Source of the DNA: Bacteroidaceae bacterium
GTDB lineage: Bacteria; Bacteroidota; Bacteroidia; Bacteroidales; Bacteroidaceae
NCBI GenBank assembly: GCA_017633615.1
Contig: JAGBPB010000070.1
Location: 1 to 64,000 of the forward strand
Direction of reading: 5' to 3'
Length of the DNA stretch: 64,000 bases
In this document: in pieces, positions 1 to 8,934 of the stretch
How positions within the stretch are numbered: the stretch's first letter is position 1
How the letters are laid out: every line of letters begins with the position of its first letter
Made by a program: the position numbers and the translations under genes
Notes under the pieces: generated by a model
What the model was told of the DNA's origin: nothing
Seen by the model: the letters and a program-made list of their open reading frames with translations, nothing else
Database searches by the model: none

Positions 1-126
1 ACCCTCCGGGTTTACGCCCTGGAATGTTGAGTATGAATCTCCAAGAATTGAAACTTTCTTGGTCTGAGCCGATGCCGGCATAACGGTAAGTGCAGCAAGC
101 ACTACCAATGAGAATAATTTCTTCAT
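1..126 (-). CDS. Secreted GDSL/SGNH-type esterase, N-terminal part only
   Basis: The first 42 codons of a minus-strand gene that runs off the left edge. Translation begins MKKLFSLVVLAALTVMPASA, a clear signal peptide, followed by QTKKVSILGDSYSTFQG. The GDSYS block is the block I motif with the nucleophilic serine of SGNH/GDSL hydrolases, so the mature enzyme should be an extracytoplasmic esterase or acetylesterase. The start ATG at 126 is supported by a Bacteroides-type -7 box about 26 bp upstream. The substrate cannot be told from this fragment. Confidence 0.75.
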   Translation of the reverse strand, partial: MKKLFSLVVLAALTVMPASAQTKKVSILGDSYSTFQGVNPEG

Positions 127-151
127 AATAAGGTCGTAATTTAAGTTGACG

Positions 152-159
152 CAAATATA
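152..159 (-). promoter_or_regulatory. -7 promoter box for the GDSL esterase
   Basis: TATATTTG on the minus strand fits the Bacteroides housekeeping -7 consensus TAnnTTTG and lies about 26 bp upstream of the ATG at 126. No convincing -33 TTTG was seen. Confidence 0.5.
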
Positions 160-193
160 CGAAATAACCCCGAAAGAGCAACTCTTGCACTTG

Positions 194-496
194 TTATTCC
201 TGGAAGGAGTAACCGTAACCGGCGCGTGTGGTCAGGTGGTCGGCGTAGGGCTCTATCTTCTTGCGGATGCGGGTGATGTTGACATCAACCGTGCGGGCAT
301 TGACAATGACGTCATCGGGCGTTACGGTCTTGCTGTCCGTATCCAACTGTATGCCTTTGTAACGTATGCCGTTACGTGTGGCGCGCAGACGGGATTCAAC
401 TACGTTGATGATGTAGTCTCCGTTCTTTTCGCACTCTATGATATGATCAGCGAATACGGTTCCGTTATCGTAGTCGTAAATGTGCTGGTCAAGACA
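194..496 (-). pseudogene. Response-regulator remnant with internal deletion and no start
   Basis: An open frame of about 100 codons on the minus strand with no start codon. Its end reads DDVIVNARTVDVNITRIRKK and then closes with TTRAGYGYSFQE, matching the recognition helix and wing of OmpR/PhoB-type DNA-binding domains in Bacteroides regulators. Just before it, RYKGIQLDTDSKTVT matches the first strands of the same domain, but the roughly 35-40 residues that should lie between (the LTxKEFELL helices) are missing. The receiver domain is absent and I do not recognise the 30 codons upstream. It overlaps the end of another remnant, as if a deletion joined two genes. Confidence 0.6.
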
Positions 497-632
497 TCAC
501 TACGCCCAGCAGATAGTTGATAACCGTTGGGCGTATTTTAGAAAGTGCATCGGGAAATATGAACGCCAGCACTGCCGCTGCAAATACCAGCACGCCCATG
601 TACTTGGATATAAACTGACAGATTCTTTTCAT
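489..632 (-). pseudogene. BASS-family transporter remnant (first 47 codons)
   Basis: The frame begins MKRICQFISKYMGVLVFAAA and continues through INYLLGVVM before a premature TGA. This matches the first membrane helix and the start of the second in bile acid:sodium symporter (BASS) family proteins, which normally run to about 300 residues with FGMGLTL after this point. Here the sequence breaks at VVMS and passes into the response-regulator remnant. A -7 box is still present upstream, so a short transcript may still be made. The family assignment rests on 45 residues only. Confidence 0.55.
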
Positions 633-649
633 ATACAGATACCGACGTG

Positions 650-657
650 CAAAGGTA
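650..657 (-). promoter_or_regulatory. -7 promoter box of the broken BASS gene
   Basis: TACCTTTG on the minus strand, 18 bp upstream of the ATG at 632, fits TAnnTTTG. It appears to have outlived the gene it served. Confidence 0.45.
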
Positions 658-878
658 TAAAAAACGACGCAAAGGGGTCGTTTCCAATTGTATCAAAAAT
701 CATATGGCAGGCGGCCCTGAGAGGCTGCCTGTGTTGTTTTGTAACGCTTTTGTTACGCTTTTGTTACGCCCGGGACGCGGGAGGACGGTGATGGACAAAA
801 ATTGGACGATTTATCCGCGCGGTATGTCCATAACAATACAAACTCCTTTTGCTACTACAGGAAGAAAAAGGCACGGAA
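658..878. other. Non-coding stretch with a decayed palindromic repeat
   Basis: No convincing gene lies here. Positions 666-700 (gcaaaggggtcgtttccaattgta) resemble one arm of the GGGGACAGTCCCC palindrome family seen at 3496, 11688, 38458 and 38951, with several changes. Near 737-770 a short motif, cttttgttacg, is repeated head to tail. Confidence 0.35.
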
Positions 879-910
879 TTTGGTAATTTGATAAGGATAT
901 TTTACTTTTG
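879..910 (+). promoter_or_regulatory. Complete Bacteroides promoter (TTTG-N20-TACTTTTG)
   Basis: TTTG at 879-882 and TACTTTTG at 903-910 are separated by 20 bp, the spacing of Bacteroides sigma-ABfr promoters. No gene starts downstream; the expected transcript runs into the terminator at 984-1013. Confidence 0.6.
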
Positions 911-916
911 CAACTG

Positions 917-1015
917 CAAACAAGGAGAGAGAAGATTGGTTGTGAAACCGGTCCATCTCAATATCAATTATTGGAAAAGGACTGAAAAGGCTGGTAGAGA
1001 TACTAGCCTTTTCTT
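917..1015 (+). ncRNA. Putative small RNA of about 100 nt
   Basis: A full promoter ends at 910 and a strong hairpin terminator ends at 1013, leaving a transcript of about 100 nt with no ATG-initiated frame. It faces the end of the convergent ftsX gene, so it would not lead into any gene. I do not recognise an Rfam family. It could act in trans, or pair with read-through RNA from the ftsX operon. Transcription is inferred only. Confidence 0.4.
984..1013 (+). terminator. Hairpin terminator, probably bidirectional
   Basis: A 13-bp stem (gaaaaggctggta with tactagccttttc, one wobble pair) closed by a GAGA loop, followed by a T-rich run. In the minus direction it could also serve the ftsX operon. 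Confidence 0.65.
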
Positions 1016-1023
1016 CATCGTCG

Positions 1024-1199
1024 CTCTCACTCCTTCTTCAGTTAACCCCCTTCGGGGCTTTTCTTTATCGTCGCTCGGAAAAGAAAGCAACGCTTTCTCT
1101 TCTCTCACTCCTTCTTCAGTTAACCCCCTTCGGGGCTTTTCTTCATCGTCGCTCGGAAAAGAAAGCAACGCTTTCTCTTCTCTCACTCCTTCTTCAGTT
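1024..1199. repeat. 78-bp tandem repeat containing the 3' end of ftsX
   Basis: Two nearly identical 78-bp units (1024-1101 and 1102-1179, one base different) are followed by 20 bp of a third (1180-1199). The third partial copy is the real end of the ftsX gene, coding ELKKE and stop on the minus strand. Each unit holds a short GC hairpin (cccccttcggggcttttc). The unit arose by duplication of the gene tail and the DNA after it. The length is a multiple of three, so a repetitive minus-strand frame exists, which I do not regard as a gene. Confidence 0.85.
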
Positions 1200-3480
1200 C
1201 AATTGCAGGATTGGTGCGGGCGGCACGGAGTGTCTGCCAGATTACGGATATGAGGGCTATCAGAACTGAAAGGATGACCGATACCACGAATATCCACCAG
1301 TAGTTCTCCAGTTTCCAGATGAATTGCTCCAGATAAATTCCTGCAGCCCATACGGCTATGGGGATTCCTATTATGCAGGCTATGCCTACCAGAATCATGT
1401 ATTCACGGATGTTGCGCAGGGATTCAGAGCCTACTGTTCCGCCAAAAACCTTCCTTATGGCTATCTCATTTGAATGGATGTCAGAGTAGTAGGTACTCAT
1501 GGCAACAAGCCCTAAAAGAGCTATGAGGATGGAAAGGAGCATGAATATCTCCACCAGGCGCATGTTATTGCGGGCCGGCTTCCAGGCCTGGGCAATATGC
1601 TCATCGATCCAGAATGCCCCCAAATCAATAACTTTATGTTCCTTAGCGTATGTTTCATAGGTATCAGTAATCTGTCTTGCCGCCTCTTTCCTGTCACCTG
1701 TCGTTTCTATTACCCAGCTGTTGGATGAGATGTCTTCAGTACGCATCACGGAGATGATGGCATAATCATCCTTTCCCATATTGGCCGAATTGGTGGGGAA
1801 CGCCTTGAATACGCCGGCCAACTGGTCACAACCCTGGGTACGTATGGATAGCGCCCCTATATCATGGTATTCGCTGTCAAAGCCGCTTGCCGCAAAGCTT
1901 TCGTCCGAAAACCATACGCTGTTGAAAAGCGGAGCGCTATAGTCTTCAAGAATCTCAAATCCGAACATCGCAAAGGCCGTGCTGTCCATCCTGATATGCC
2001 TGTACAGGATATCCTGACCGTCCCGCGTGGTACTGTACTGCCCGGAACGGATGCTTCCGGGCACTCCGTAGCTCTTTCCCACCCGCTTTACACACGGAAG
2101 CGATTCAAGTAAATCCTTGAAAGAGTCGCCGGATTCATCATAGGAATAAATGGACAGATAGTATTTGTCGGCTATGTTGCAATGCATCGGACGTGACTGT
2201 GTCTTGCGCATCTGGGCTTCCATAGTGATGGCAAGGGCAATCAGGATGACTGCCAGCGTGTTCTGCAGCACTATAAATACCTTGCTGAACACCTTCTTGT
2301 TCTGGCGACGATATCCGCCTTTCATAACATCAACAGGGTTGTAGCGGCCGGCCATCATAGCCGGGAAAATGCCGCTGATAATCCCGACCGCCAGAATCAT
2401 GCCGGCGTAGGCAAGCAAATAGCCGGAAGACCAGATAACTCGGATTGGGACATCAGGATTGTTAAGAAGCGCATTCATGGCAGGGCAGAATGCCTCAGCC
2501 AGCAATAGGCCTGCAGCAAAACAAACCGTGGTAAACGCTACAGACTCAACAATGTACTTACCTATTATTCCATTCCTTGATGCACCGGACAATTGCCGGA
2601 CAGCCATCTCTTTAGCTCTCTTTCCTGTGAGTGCCACAGACAGGTTGATATAGTTGAGGATGGCCGACAGAAGCAGAAGCAGTCCAACAAGCGACAGAAC
2701 TCTCAGCGTCGCTTTGTCACCATGCCTGAAGATATGGTCAGTTGACACAAAGAACAGTTCGTCATAACGTGACAGCACAAGGTTCTCAAAGAAACTTTTT
2801 CCATATATGCTTGGATAGACCTTTTTGCATACGGCCTCCAGCTTGTCATACAATTCTTTCCTGTCTGTCCCGGGACGGACTTTGATGAATACGGTTGTGC
2901 TACCGAAATTGTCAAACAGTTGCCAGTTGTCCTTGTAAACCTCAGCATTGCGGAATATTTCATAAGGCTTTATGATAGTCCCCTTCAGGTCCTCAAGGAT
3001 GGCACCTATCACATAGCTGCCTTCACTGATTTCAAGGGCATCACCCACAGAAAGGTTATGCTTGCCTGCAAATGAGGCTGTAATAATGATGTTTGATGGA
3101 GCAGACAGCACATCTGCGGAACCTTCAACAAAACGGAACTGCGGACAAATACCGAAGAACGCCGGTTCCACGGCGGCACCTTCAACCTCGGTCTGCTCTC
3201 CACGGATGACAGGATGCACCTTCACGTCACAGAGTCTTGACACGGTTTCAATCTCAGGGATATCAGTAATGACATCCGGGAAACCATATGTCAACGCCGG
3301 AAAATCCGGAATACCGGGCACATATACCCGCTCCCGGTCCGGGTTCTCCCGCGTCACGGCATATTGCTGCCACACATATGAGCCTATTATAATCACAAAC
3401 GCCAGGCTCACAGCCAAGCCCACCGCCTCAATTGCAGTGTAAAGCTTGTTACGACTCAAAAATTTCAAAAAAGACTTCAT
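1183..3480 (-). CDS. FtsX/MacB-type ABC export permease (third permease of operon)
   Basis: A 765-residue membrane protein with the Bacteroidetes double MacB layout: an N-terminal helix (about 14-33), a periplasmic MacB_PCD domain, an FtsX three-helix block (about 270-385), a second helix near 405-425, a second periplasmic domain and a final FtsX block to residue 757. The C-terminus RTNPAIELKKE is the usual coupling end. Permeases of this type work with a MacB/LolD-type ATPase to move substrates from the periplasmic side rather than across the inner membrane. It is the last gene of the efflux operon, 47 bp after the previous permease. The substrate is unknown; peptide or lipoprotein export are family possibilities. 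Confidence 0.85.
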   Translation of the reverse strand: MKSFLKFLSRNKLYTAIEAVGLAVSLAFVIIIGSYVWQQYAVTRENPDRERVYVPGIPDFPALTYGFPDVITDIPEIETVSRLCDVKVHPVIRGEQTEVEGAAVEPAFFGICPQFRFVEGSADVLSAPSNIIITASFAGKHNLSVGDALEISEGSYVIGAILEDLKGTIIKPYEIFRNAEVYKDNWQLFDNFGSTTVFIKVRPGTDRKELYDKLEAVCKKVYPSIYGKSFFENLVLSRYDELFFVSTDHIFRHGDKATLRVLSLVGLLLLLSAILNYINLSVALTGKRAKEMAVRQLSGASRNGIIGKYIVESVAFTTVCFAAGLLLAEAFCPAMNALLNNPDVPIRVIWSSGYLLAYAGMILAVGIISGIFPAMMAGRYNPVDVMKGGYRRQNKKVFSKVFIVLQNTLAVILIALAITMEAQMRKTQSRPMHCNIADKYYLSIYSYDESGDSFKDLLESLPCVKRVGKSYGVPGSIRSGQYSTTRDGQDILYRHIRMDSTAFAMFGFEILEDYSAPLFNSVWFSDESFAASGFDSEYHDIGALSIRTQGCDQLAGVFKAFPTNSANMGKDDYAIISVMRTEDISSNSWVIETTGDRKEAARQITDTYETYAKEHKVIDLGAFWIDEHIAQAWKPARNNMRLVEIFMLLSILIALLGLVAMSTYYSDIHSNEIAIRKVFGGTVGSESLRNIREYMILVGIACIIGIPIAVWAAGIYLEQFIWKLENYWWIFVVSVILSVLIALISVIWQTLRAARTNPAIELKKE

Positions 3481-3495
3481 ATTCTTTCAAAATAG

Positions 3496-3522
3496 TACAA
3501 TTGGGGACAGTCCCCAATTGTA
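3496..3522. repeat. Short copy of the GGGGACAGTCCCC palindrome
   Basis: tacaattggggacag joined to tccccaattgta forms a near-perfect 27-bp palindrome in the gap between two ftsX genes. It shares its core with the longer elements at 11688, 38458 and 38951. Confidence 0.75.
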
Positions 3523-3527
3523 TCTTT

Positions 3528-5888
3528 TCACTCATTTTTCAGTGAAACCACAGGATTCTCCCATGCTATCTTGAGGCAGTTCAGTATAACGACCACAAGT
3601 ATTATGGCCAATACGGATATTGTGCCACATATGAAATAGAGAGGATTTAGAGCTACCTTCTCAGCAAACTGCTCCAGCCATTTCTGTGCCACGAATACCG
3701 TTGCCGCACATGCCACAGCAGCCATAATGAGTGAGAGTTTCATTATCTCCCATGCAAATGTGCCCAGTATCTCACGGGTGGTGGCTCCGTTGATCTTGCG
3801 TATGGCCATCTCTTTGGAGCGGCGCAGGCTCTCATCACGTATAAAGCCGATGAGGCCGAGCAATGCAATGAGCAGTGAGAACACCACACCCAGAATCATG
3901 GTGCTGCACATCTTTTTGGTATCAGCGTAAGCAGCACGCATTTCTTGCTCATATGATATGATATTAATGTCACGGCCGTCCAATGCCTTTGAGAGCGCCT
4001 CCCTCACCTTGGGCAGAGCATCAGGGCTGACCTTGAACAGAATATGCGGCATAAAGTAGTCATCATTGCCTATCTCACCGTAAAACAATGCACTTGGACG
4101 TGTGTCAACACGCTGCAGGTTGCCTATCAGATAACTCTTGTACACGCCTGAGATGGTCAAAGGGGTAACGCCCAACCCATCGGCCAGTTCTATTGCATTC
4201 TCATGACCGGTAATATATACCTGCTTGCCTATGATACCGTCTGACCAGTCAACAAAATCAGCCATACGCTTAACGAACTTCTCATCAACGACCATCTCAC
4301 TTGAATCCCTTGGAGCGCGGCCCTCAACGAACTGTATTCCCATCAGATCATAGAATCCGTCAGAGCACTCATACTGGTCAGCTATATTGAAAAGCTCCTC
4401 CTCAGTACCCGGCAGTATCACATTATCACCGCTGGAACCCTGATACGGAATGTTATAGCTGGCGGCCGATGCCTTGACCTCAGGAATGCTGCTGAGCGTT
4501 TCAATGACCCTGGCCTGCGCCTGGGTATCACCATCAAACATATTGATATAGTATAGATTCCTGTAATCATAGCCAGGATCACTGTTGCTGATCTTGTCAT
4601 ACTGGCGGCCTATGATGAGCATCATTACCACCAGGAATACATTGATGAGAACCTGTACACCAAGCAAGCCCAGTTTCCAACGGCGGGAGTTCTCCATGTA
4701 GTTCTTGAGAGCGGCATATACAGGAATGCGCTGATACAGCTCTGCGGGAACTACAATGGATATAATAAGCACAAGCAGGATTACTGCTGAAATTGCAATG
4801 ATGCTCTTGGTCACCAACAGGGTCTGGAACGGTACGCCCAAAAGGTTCTCCACAATGTTTCTGCCTGCAAATATTATGGCGGCAGCCAGCAGCAGAGAGA
4901 GTACTATATGAAGCAAAGCCTCACGGGTCAACATTCCATATATATGCTTGCTCTCTGCACCGTAGCACTTCAACACGCCCACCTCCTTGGAGCGCTTAAC
5001 CATTGATGAGATCACTATCAGTATGTAGTTGAGCAGTGATATCAGTATGAGCAGCGCTGAGACGATAGAGAGCAGTACAACCTGTGACTTTACCTTGGAA
5101 TCAGAGGTATGGATCTTATTGAAAGGCCTGAGGAAATAGGTCATCTGATAGTCCTCTGAATCTATATCCTCAATAGGCTGATGTGCCTCCTGCATCTTAC
5201 GTATGGCATCCTGAAGACCGTTAGGGTCAACACCGGGAGCCAGCTTGACATATCCTTTGTAACGGTCGTTGCCCAGCCAGTTGGTTGTGCTCCACTCGCT
5301 ATAGGTAGCCATCGACAGCAGCATGTCAAAACTGAAACTTCCGTTATCAGGGAAATCCTCAAACACGCCCTCAATGGTTCCCGGCATCTCCGGCTTATCC
5401 TCGTTGTAAATCTGCTTTCCTATGACTGATGAATAATCACCCGCAGTGGTGGCCAGCTTATCTGCAAAGCTGCGGCTGACCATTACAGTACCATACTTGC
5501 CGAGTGCCTTTACAGGATCACCGGCCAAAATGGGGCGGTCAAACACCTTGAAGAAGCAGGTATCAGCCAGGACCAGTTCTGCCTTGAGTTTGTTACCCTG
5601 CTCATCAATGTATGTATCACCATTGAAGAGGCCGGTAATTCTTGTGCCCGCTTCAACACCGGGAACCTCATTCATAAAGCCAACGGCAACGCCACCGCTC
5701 ACCTGGCCGTACTCCTTCTCGTCACCGTTCATGGTGTACCAGGTGTTGATTATATAGACCCGGTCTATATCCTTGTAGAAACTGTCGTAGCTGAGCTCAA
5801 AGAACACCTTGGCAATGAGCACGATGCCTACGGCCAGACCTACGCCCAGTGAAAGCACCTTGATAAGTAAACTGTTTTTACGTCTCAT
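3528..5888 (-). CDS. FtsX/MacB-type ABC export permease (second permease)
   Basis: A 786-residue protein with the same architecture as its neighbours: membrane helix near residues 8-27, periplasmic MacB domain, three-helix FtsX block from about 270 to 390, helix near 405-425, second periplasmic domain and a last FtsX block. It ends ENPVVSLKNE. The gene starts 2 bp after the ATPase gene stops, the tightest spacing in the operon, suggesting this permease is a direct partner of that ATPase. The N-terminus MRRKNSLLIKVLSL lacks the usual MKSFWKFLKRNK start of its paralogues. Confidence 0.85.
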   Translation of the reverse strand: MRRKNSLLIKVLSLGVGLAVGIVLIAKVFFELSYDSFYKDIDRVYIINTWYTMNGDEKEYGQVSGGVAVGFMNEVPGVEAGTRITGLFNGDTYIDEQGNKLKAELVLADTCFFKVFDRPILAGDPVKALGKYGTVMVSRSFADKLATTAGDYSSVIGKQIYNEDKPEMPGTIEGVFEDFPDNGSFSFDMLLSMATYSEWSTTNWLGNDRYKGYVKLAPGVDPNGLQDAIRKMQEAHQPIEDIDSEDYQMTYFLRPFNKIHTSDSKVKSQVVLLSIVSALLILISLLNYILIVISSMVKRSKEVGVLKCYGAESKHIYGMLTREALLHIVLSLLLAAAIIFAGRNIVENLLGVPFQTLLVTKSIIAISAVILLVLIISIVVPAELYQRIPVYAALKNYMENSRRWKLGLLGVQVLINVFLVVMMLIIGRQYDKISNSDPGYDYRNLYYINMFDGDTQAQARVIETLSSIPEVKASAASYNIPYQGSSGDNVILPGTEEELFNIADQYECSDGFYDLMGIQFVEGRAPRDSSEMVVDEKFVKRMADFVDWSDGIIGKQVYITGHENAIELADGLGVTPLTISGVYKSYLIGNLQRVDTRPSALFYGEIGNDDYFMPHILFKVSPDALPKVREALSKALDGRDINIISYEQEMRAAYADTKKMCSTMILGVVFSLLIALLGLIGFIRDESLRRSKEMAIRKINGATTREILGTFAWEIMKLSLIMAAVACAATVFVAQKWLEQFAEKVALNPLYFICGTISVLAIILVVVILNCLKIAWENPVVSLKNE

Positions 5889-5890
5889 AA

Positions 5891-6571
5891 TCAGAGCTCA
5901 TTCTTAACGTCTGAAACAATCTGACCGTCAAACAGGTCAATTGTGCGCTGAGCCATGGCGGCATCCTTCTGGGAGTGGGTTACCATTACGATTGTTGTGC
6001 CGTCATCATTAAGCTCACGCAGCAGGTTCATAACCTCACGGCCGTTCTTGGAATCCAGGTTACCGGTGGGCTCATCGGCCAGGATAAGTTTGGGATTAGC
6101 CACAACGGCGCGGGCTATGGCCACACGCTGCTGCTGACCGCCGGAGAGCTGCTGCGGATAATGTCCTGCACGGTGGCTTATGCTCATGCGTTTCATAATC
6201 TCGGTAACGCGGCGTTTTCTCTCTGCAGAGTTGATGTTAAGGAACTTGAGCGGCAGCTCAATATTGTCATATACATTAAGCTCATCTATTAGGTTGAAGC
6301 TCTGGAACACAAAACCTATGTTACCCTTACGGAAACGTGTACGCTCTTTTTCCTTGAGGCCGGCCACCTCTGTTCCCAGCAGCTCATATGAGCCCGATGT
6401 GGGGTTGTCAAGCAATCCAAGTATGTTCATCAGTGTGGATTTGCCGCAACCTGAAGGACCCATGATTGCTACGAATTCACCATCCTTGATTTCAAAAGAT
6501 ACGCCATTAAGAGCGGTTGTTTCAATCTCCTCCATACGGAAGACTTTGCTGAGGTTTGTTACTTTAATCAT
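5891..6571 (-). CDS. LolD/MacB-type ABC ATPase
   Basis: A 226-residue ATPase that powers the FtsX permeases. Walker A is GPSGCGKST (38-46), the signature is [14 protein letters not shown] (from 142) and Walker B is [12 protein letters not shown] (from 163). The length and the [10 protein letters not shown] start are typical of the MacB/LolD/FtsE group. It is the only ATPase among three FtsX permeases, so it either serves all three or pairs with one. It sits between permease genes in the operon. Confidence 0.93.
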   Translation of the reverse strand: MIKVTNLSKVFRMEEIETTALNGVSFEIKDGEFVAIMGPSGCGKSTLMNILGLLDNPTSGSYELLGTEVAGLKEKERTRFRKGNIGFVFQSFNLIDELNVYDNIELPLKFLNINSAERKRRVTEIMKRMSISHRAGHYPQQLSGGQQQRVAIARAVVANPKLILADEPTGNLDSKNGREVMNLLRELNDDGTTIVMVTHSQKDAAMAQRTIDLFDGQIVSDVKNEL

Positions 6572-6598
6572 AATCGTTTTATATTTAATTGTTTATAC

Positions 6599-8923
6599 TT
6601 ATTCTTTCTTCAGCACCTCTGCCGGATTGGTCCGGGCTGTCCTGATGCTCTGGTAAAGCACGGATACGGCAGCAATAAAAGCTACAACCAGTCCTGCCAG
6701 GACAAAAATCCACCAATGCAGACTGATGCGATGGCCGAATCCGGATAGCCAGCGGTTCATAATGAACCATGCTATCGGGACGGCTATCAAAAAAGCTATT
6801 CCCACCATCTTCATAAAGGCCAGTACCAGTCCCCAAAGGACGCCGGAATACTCGGCTCCGAACACCTTCTTCACCGACACGCTACGGATTTCCTGCTGCA
6901 TATAGTAGGAACTCATGGCAAAGAGGCCCAGGGCGCTCACCAGAATGGACAGCAGGGTGAAAATCAGGACGATCTTGAGCACCCGGCTTTCATCCTTGAA
7001 GCCTTCCTCAATCATGTCCTCCATATACATGGCATTGAAAAGGTCGTCCGGGAAAAACTCTGCAGCTATGGCTTCCACGCGTTTCCTGGCAGCAGCATGG
7101 TCACCAACCGTCTTAACCAGCAGCGTCCAAGGATAATTGTTCTCCGGATATTCTCCACGATTCTTCATGCATGCCGCGCTCTGTTCCTCTTCAAGGGGGC
7201 GTATCTTGAAATCGTAATAGATTCCGCCAATGGGAACGGCTCCATCGTTTTCGAGAGTCACGAATTCCTGGACTGATTCATCAATTCCTATCTGCTTGAA
7301 GGCATACTCATTCAGCCACCAAGCCCCGTTGTGATTGTCCTGCTTTATCCGGAATCCAAGCATATTGAAATAAGCATCATCGCCCACAATCTGCTGAAAC
7401 GAAACCCAATGGCCATCGGCCATTTGCGTTGTGTTATTGTTAGTCCCTTCCAGTGGAATACCGTTGCCCATTCCCACTTCTTCGACGCAAGACTCCGTTC
7501 TCCACCGGTCTATAAGCGGATGCAACTGTCCTGCTGAACCGAAGGCATTGTCCACCACCAGGATGTCTTTGGTGTTGTAGCCCAGGTCGGCCGAAATCAT
7601 ATGGCGTATCTGGAGCCACATTGTAATAGCGCCTACCAGCATCACCACGGTCACCATATTCTGGACAACAATGATGACCTTGCTGTAAACCGTCTTGGTC
7701 TTGAACCGGAGTGTACCCCGGACAATCTCGATGGGCTGCGCTTTCTGGATGAGCAGCGCCGGGACAATACCGGCGAGGATACCCAGCACCAAGATGAATC
7801 CCAGCACCAGCAGGATATTGACCGGCGTAACAGCATCGAAAATTGACACCTGGTACTCCAGAATCCGGGAAGCCGTTGGCGCAAACGCTTCGGCCAACAG
7901 AATGGCCAGCACCATCGAAATGGTGCAGATAATAGTGCTTTCCAAAATGACTTTCAGGAAGATGCTTCGCTTCTCAGCTCCCACCAGGCGTCTGGTAGCC
8001 ATCTCCTTGGCCCTGAAACCGGTCAGTGCCGTAGTCATATTGATATAATTAAGTATCGCAAAGGCCAGCAGCAGGATGCACATTGCCAGCAGCAGGTTTA
8101 CAAAGCTGCGGCTGCCGAACTGTAGGGTTTCCGTCCAGTCTGTTTTACTGGAATTCAGGAAATACATATCCCTCAATGGAATGATACGGACTTTATCGTA
8201 TTCATCATCGTATATCCAGAAGTTTTTTTCCAGCCAGTCCAGAATATCACCCTGCCTTGCTTTAAGGTCTGCTCCGGGATAGGTCATCACAAAGCATATG
8301 CCTCCTGAGGCATTGCTCATATACTCGTTGTGGCTAGAATTCGTTTTGGGCATCATCTCACCGCGCAGCAATACGTCAGGCGCTTTCAATATGGAAATCC
8401 CGAAGTCATTGTAAACTCCGCAAACTGTCAGTTGACAATTCTCTGCATCATTGAAGGTTATTACCTGTCCAAGAGGATCAATATCCCCGAAATGTGCATT
8501 GGCGAATTCCTGGCTAACCATGCAGCGGTCCCATGACAAACGCCAGTCAGCCTTGTTCCCTGCCGTGAGTTCATAACTGAAAATCTCAAAGAACGTGCTG
8601 TCAACGGCCATAGTACTCCCATAGACGGTTTCGCCGCCTATCGTGAACGGAGAGGCCTCATCCATCTTGGCCACACAACACCCCTTTTCAACCTCAGGAA
8701 AGTTGTTCTTAAGGTGCTTATCCATCCAATATCCCATATTTACGGTCTCCTCATTGGCAATCACATAAATACGGTCTGCATTCTCCTGGAATGAATCGGT
8801 TGACAGCTGTCGCTGTACATATACTGCAAACAGAAGCACAAACGCCATTGACACCGTAAGTCCCACGAGGTTTATCCCCGCATACAGTTTATTCTTCTTA
8901 AGGAAGTTCCAAAAACTCTTCAT
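6599..8923 (-). CDS. FtsX/MacB-type ABC export permease (first permease)
   Basis: A 774-residue permease beginning MKSFWNFLKKNKLYAGINLV, the standard start of Bacteroidetes MacB-like proteins, with the first helix at about 14-33. Two periplasmic MacB-type domains alternate with FtsX helix blocks, and the end is RTNPAEVLKKE. It follows the adaptor gene by 11 bp, matching the order adaptor, permease, ATPase of MacAB-TolC systems. It is closest in form to the permease at 1183-3480. Confidence 0.87.
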   Translation of the reverse strand: MKSFWNFLKKNKLYAGINLVGLTVSMAFVLLFAVYVQRQLSTDSFQENADRIYVIANEETVNMGYWMDKHLKNNFPEVEKGCCVAKMDEASPFTIGGETVYGSTMAVDSTFFEIFSYELTAGNKADWRLSWDRCMVSQEFANAHFGDIDPLGQVITFNDAENCQLTVCGVYNDFGISILKAPDVLLRGEMMPKTNSSHNEYMSNASGGICFVMTYPGADLKARQGDILDWLEKNFWIYDDEYDKVRIIPLRDMYFLNSSKTDWTETLQFGSRSFVNLLLAMCILLLAFAILNYINMTTALTGFRAKEMATRRLVGAEKRSIFLKVILESTIICTISMVLAILLAEAFAPTASRILEYQVSIFDAVTPVNILLVLGFILVLGILAGIVPALLIQKAQPIEIVRGTLRFKTKTVYSKVIIVVQNMVTVVMLVGAITMWLQIRHMISADLGYNTKDILVVDNAFGSAGQLHPLIDRWRTESCVEEVGMGNGIPLEGTNNNTTQMADGHWVSFQQIVGDDAYFNMLGFRIKQDNHNGAWWLNEYAFKQIGIDESVQEFVTLENDGAVPIGGIYYDFKIRPLEEEQSAACMKNRGEYPENNYPWTLLVKTVGDHAAARKRVEAIAAEFFPDDLFNAMYMEDMIEEGFKDESRVLKIVLIFTLLSILVSALGLFAMSSYYMQQEIRSVSVKKVFGAEYSGVLWGLVLAFMKMVGIAFLIAVPIAWFIMNRWLSGFGHRISLHWWIFVLAGLVVAFIAAVSVLYQSIRTARTNPAEVLKKE

Positions 8924-8934
8924 ATTTTCATATC

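Noticed and set aside
968..1186. Minus-strand frame coding a repeated 26-residue peptide
   Set aside because: It exists only because the 78-bp tandem unit is a multiple of three. There is no good start, it overlaps the ftsX stop, and the repeats contain terminator-like hairpins.
1024..1199. CRISPR-like spacing of direct repeats
   Set aside because: Units are contiguous 78-bp tandem copies without unique spacers, and no cas genes are nearby.
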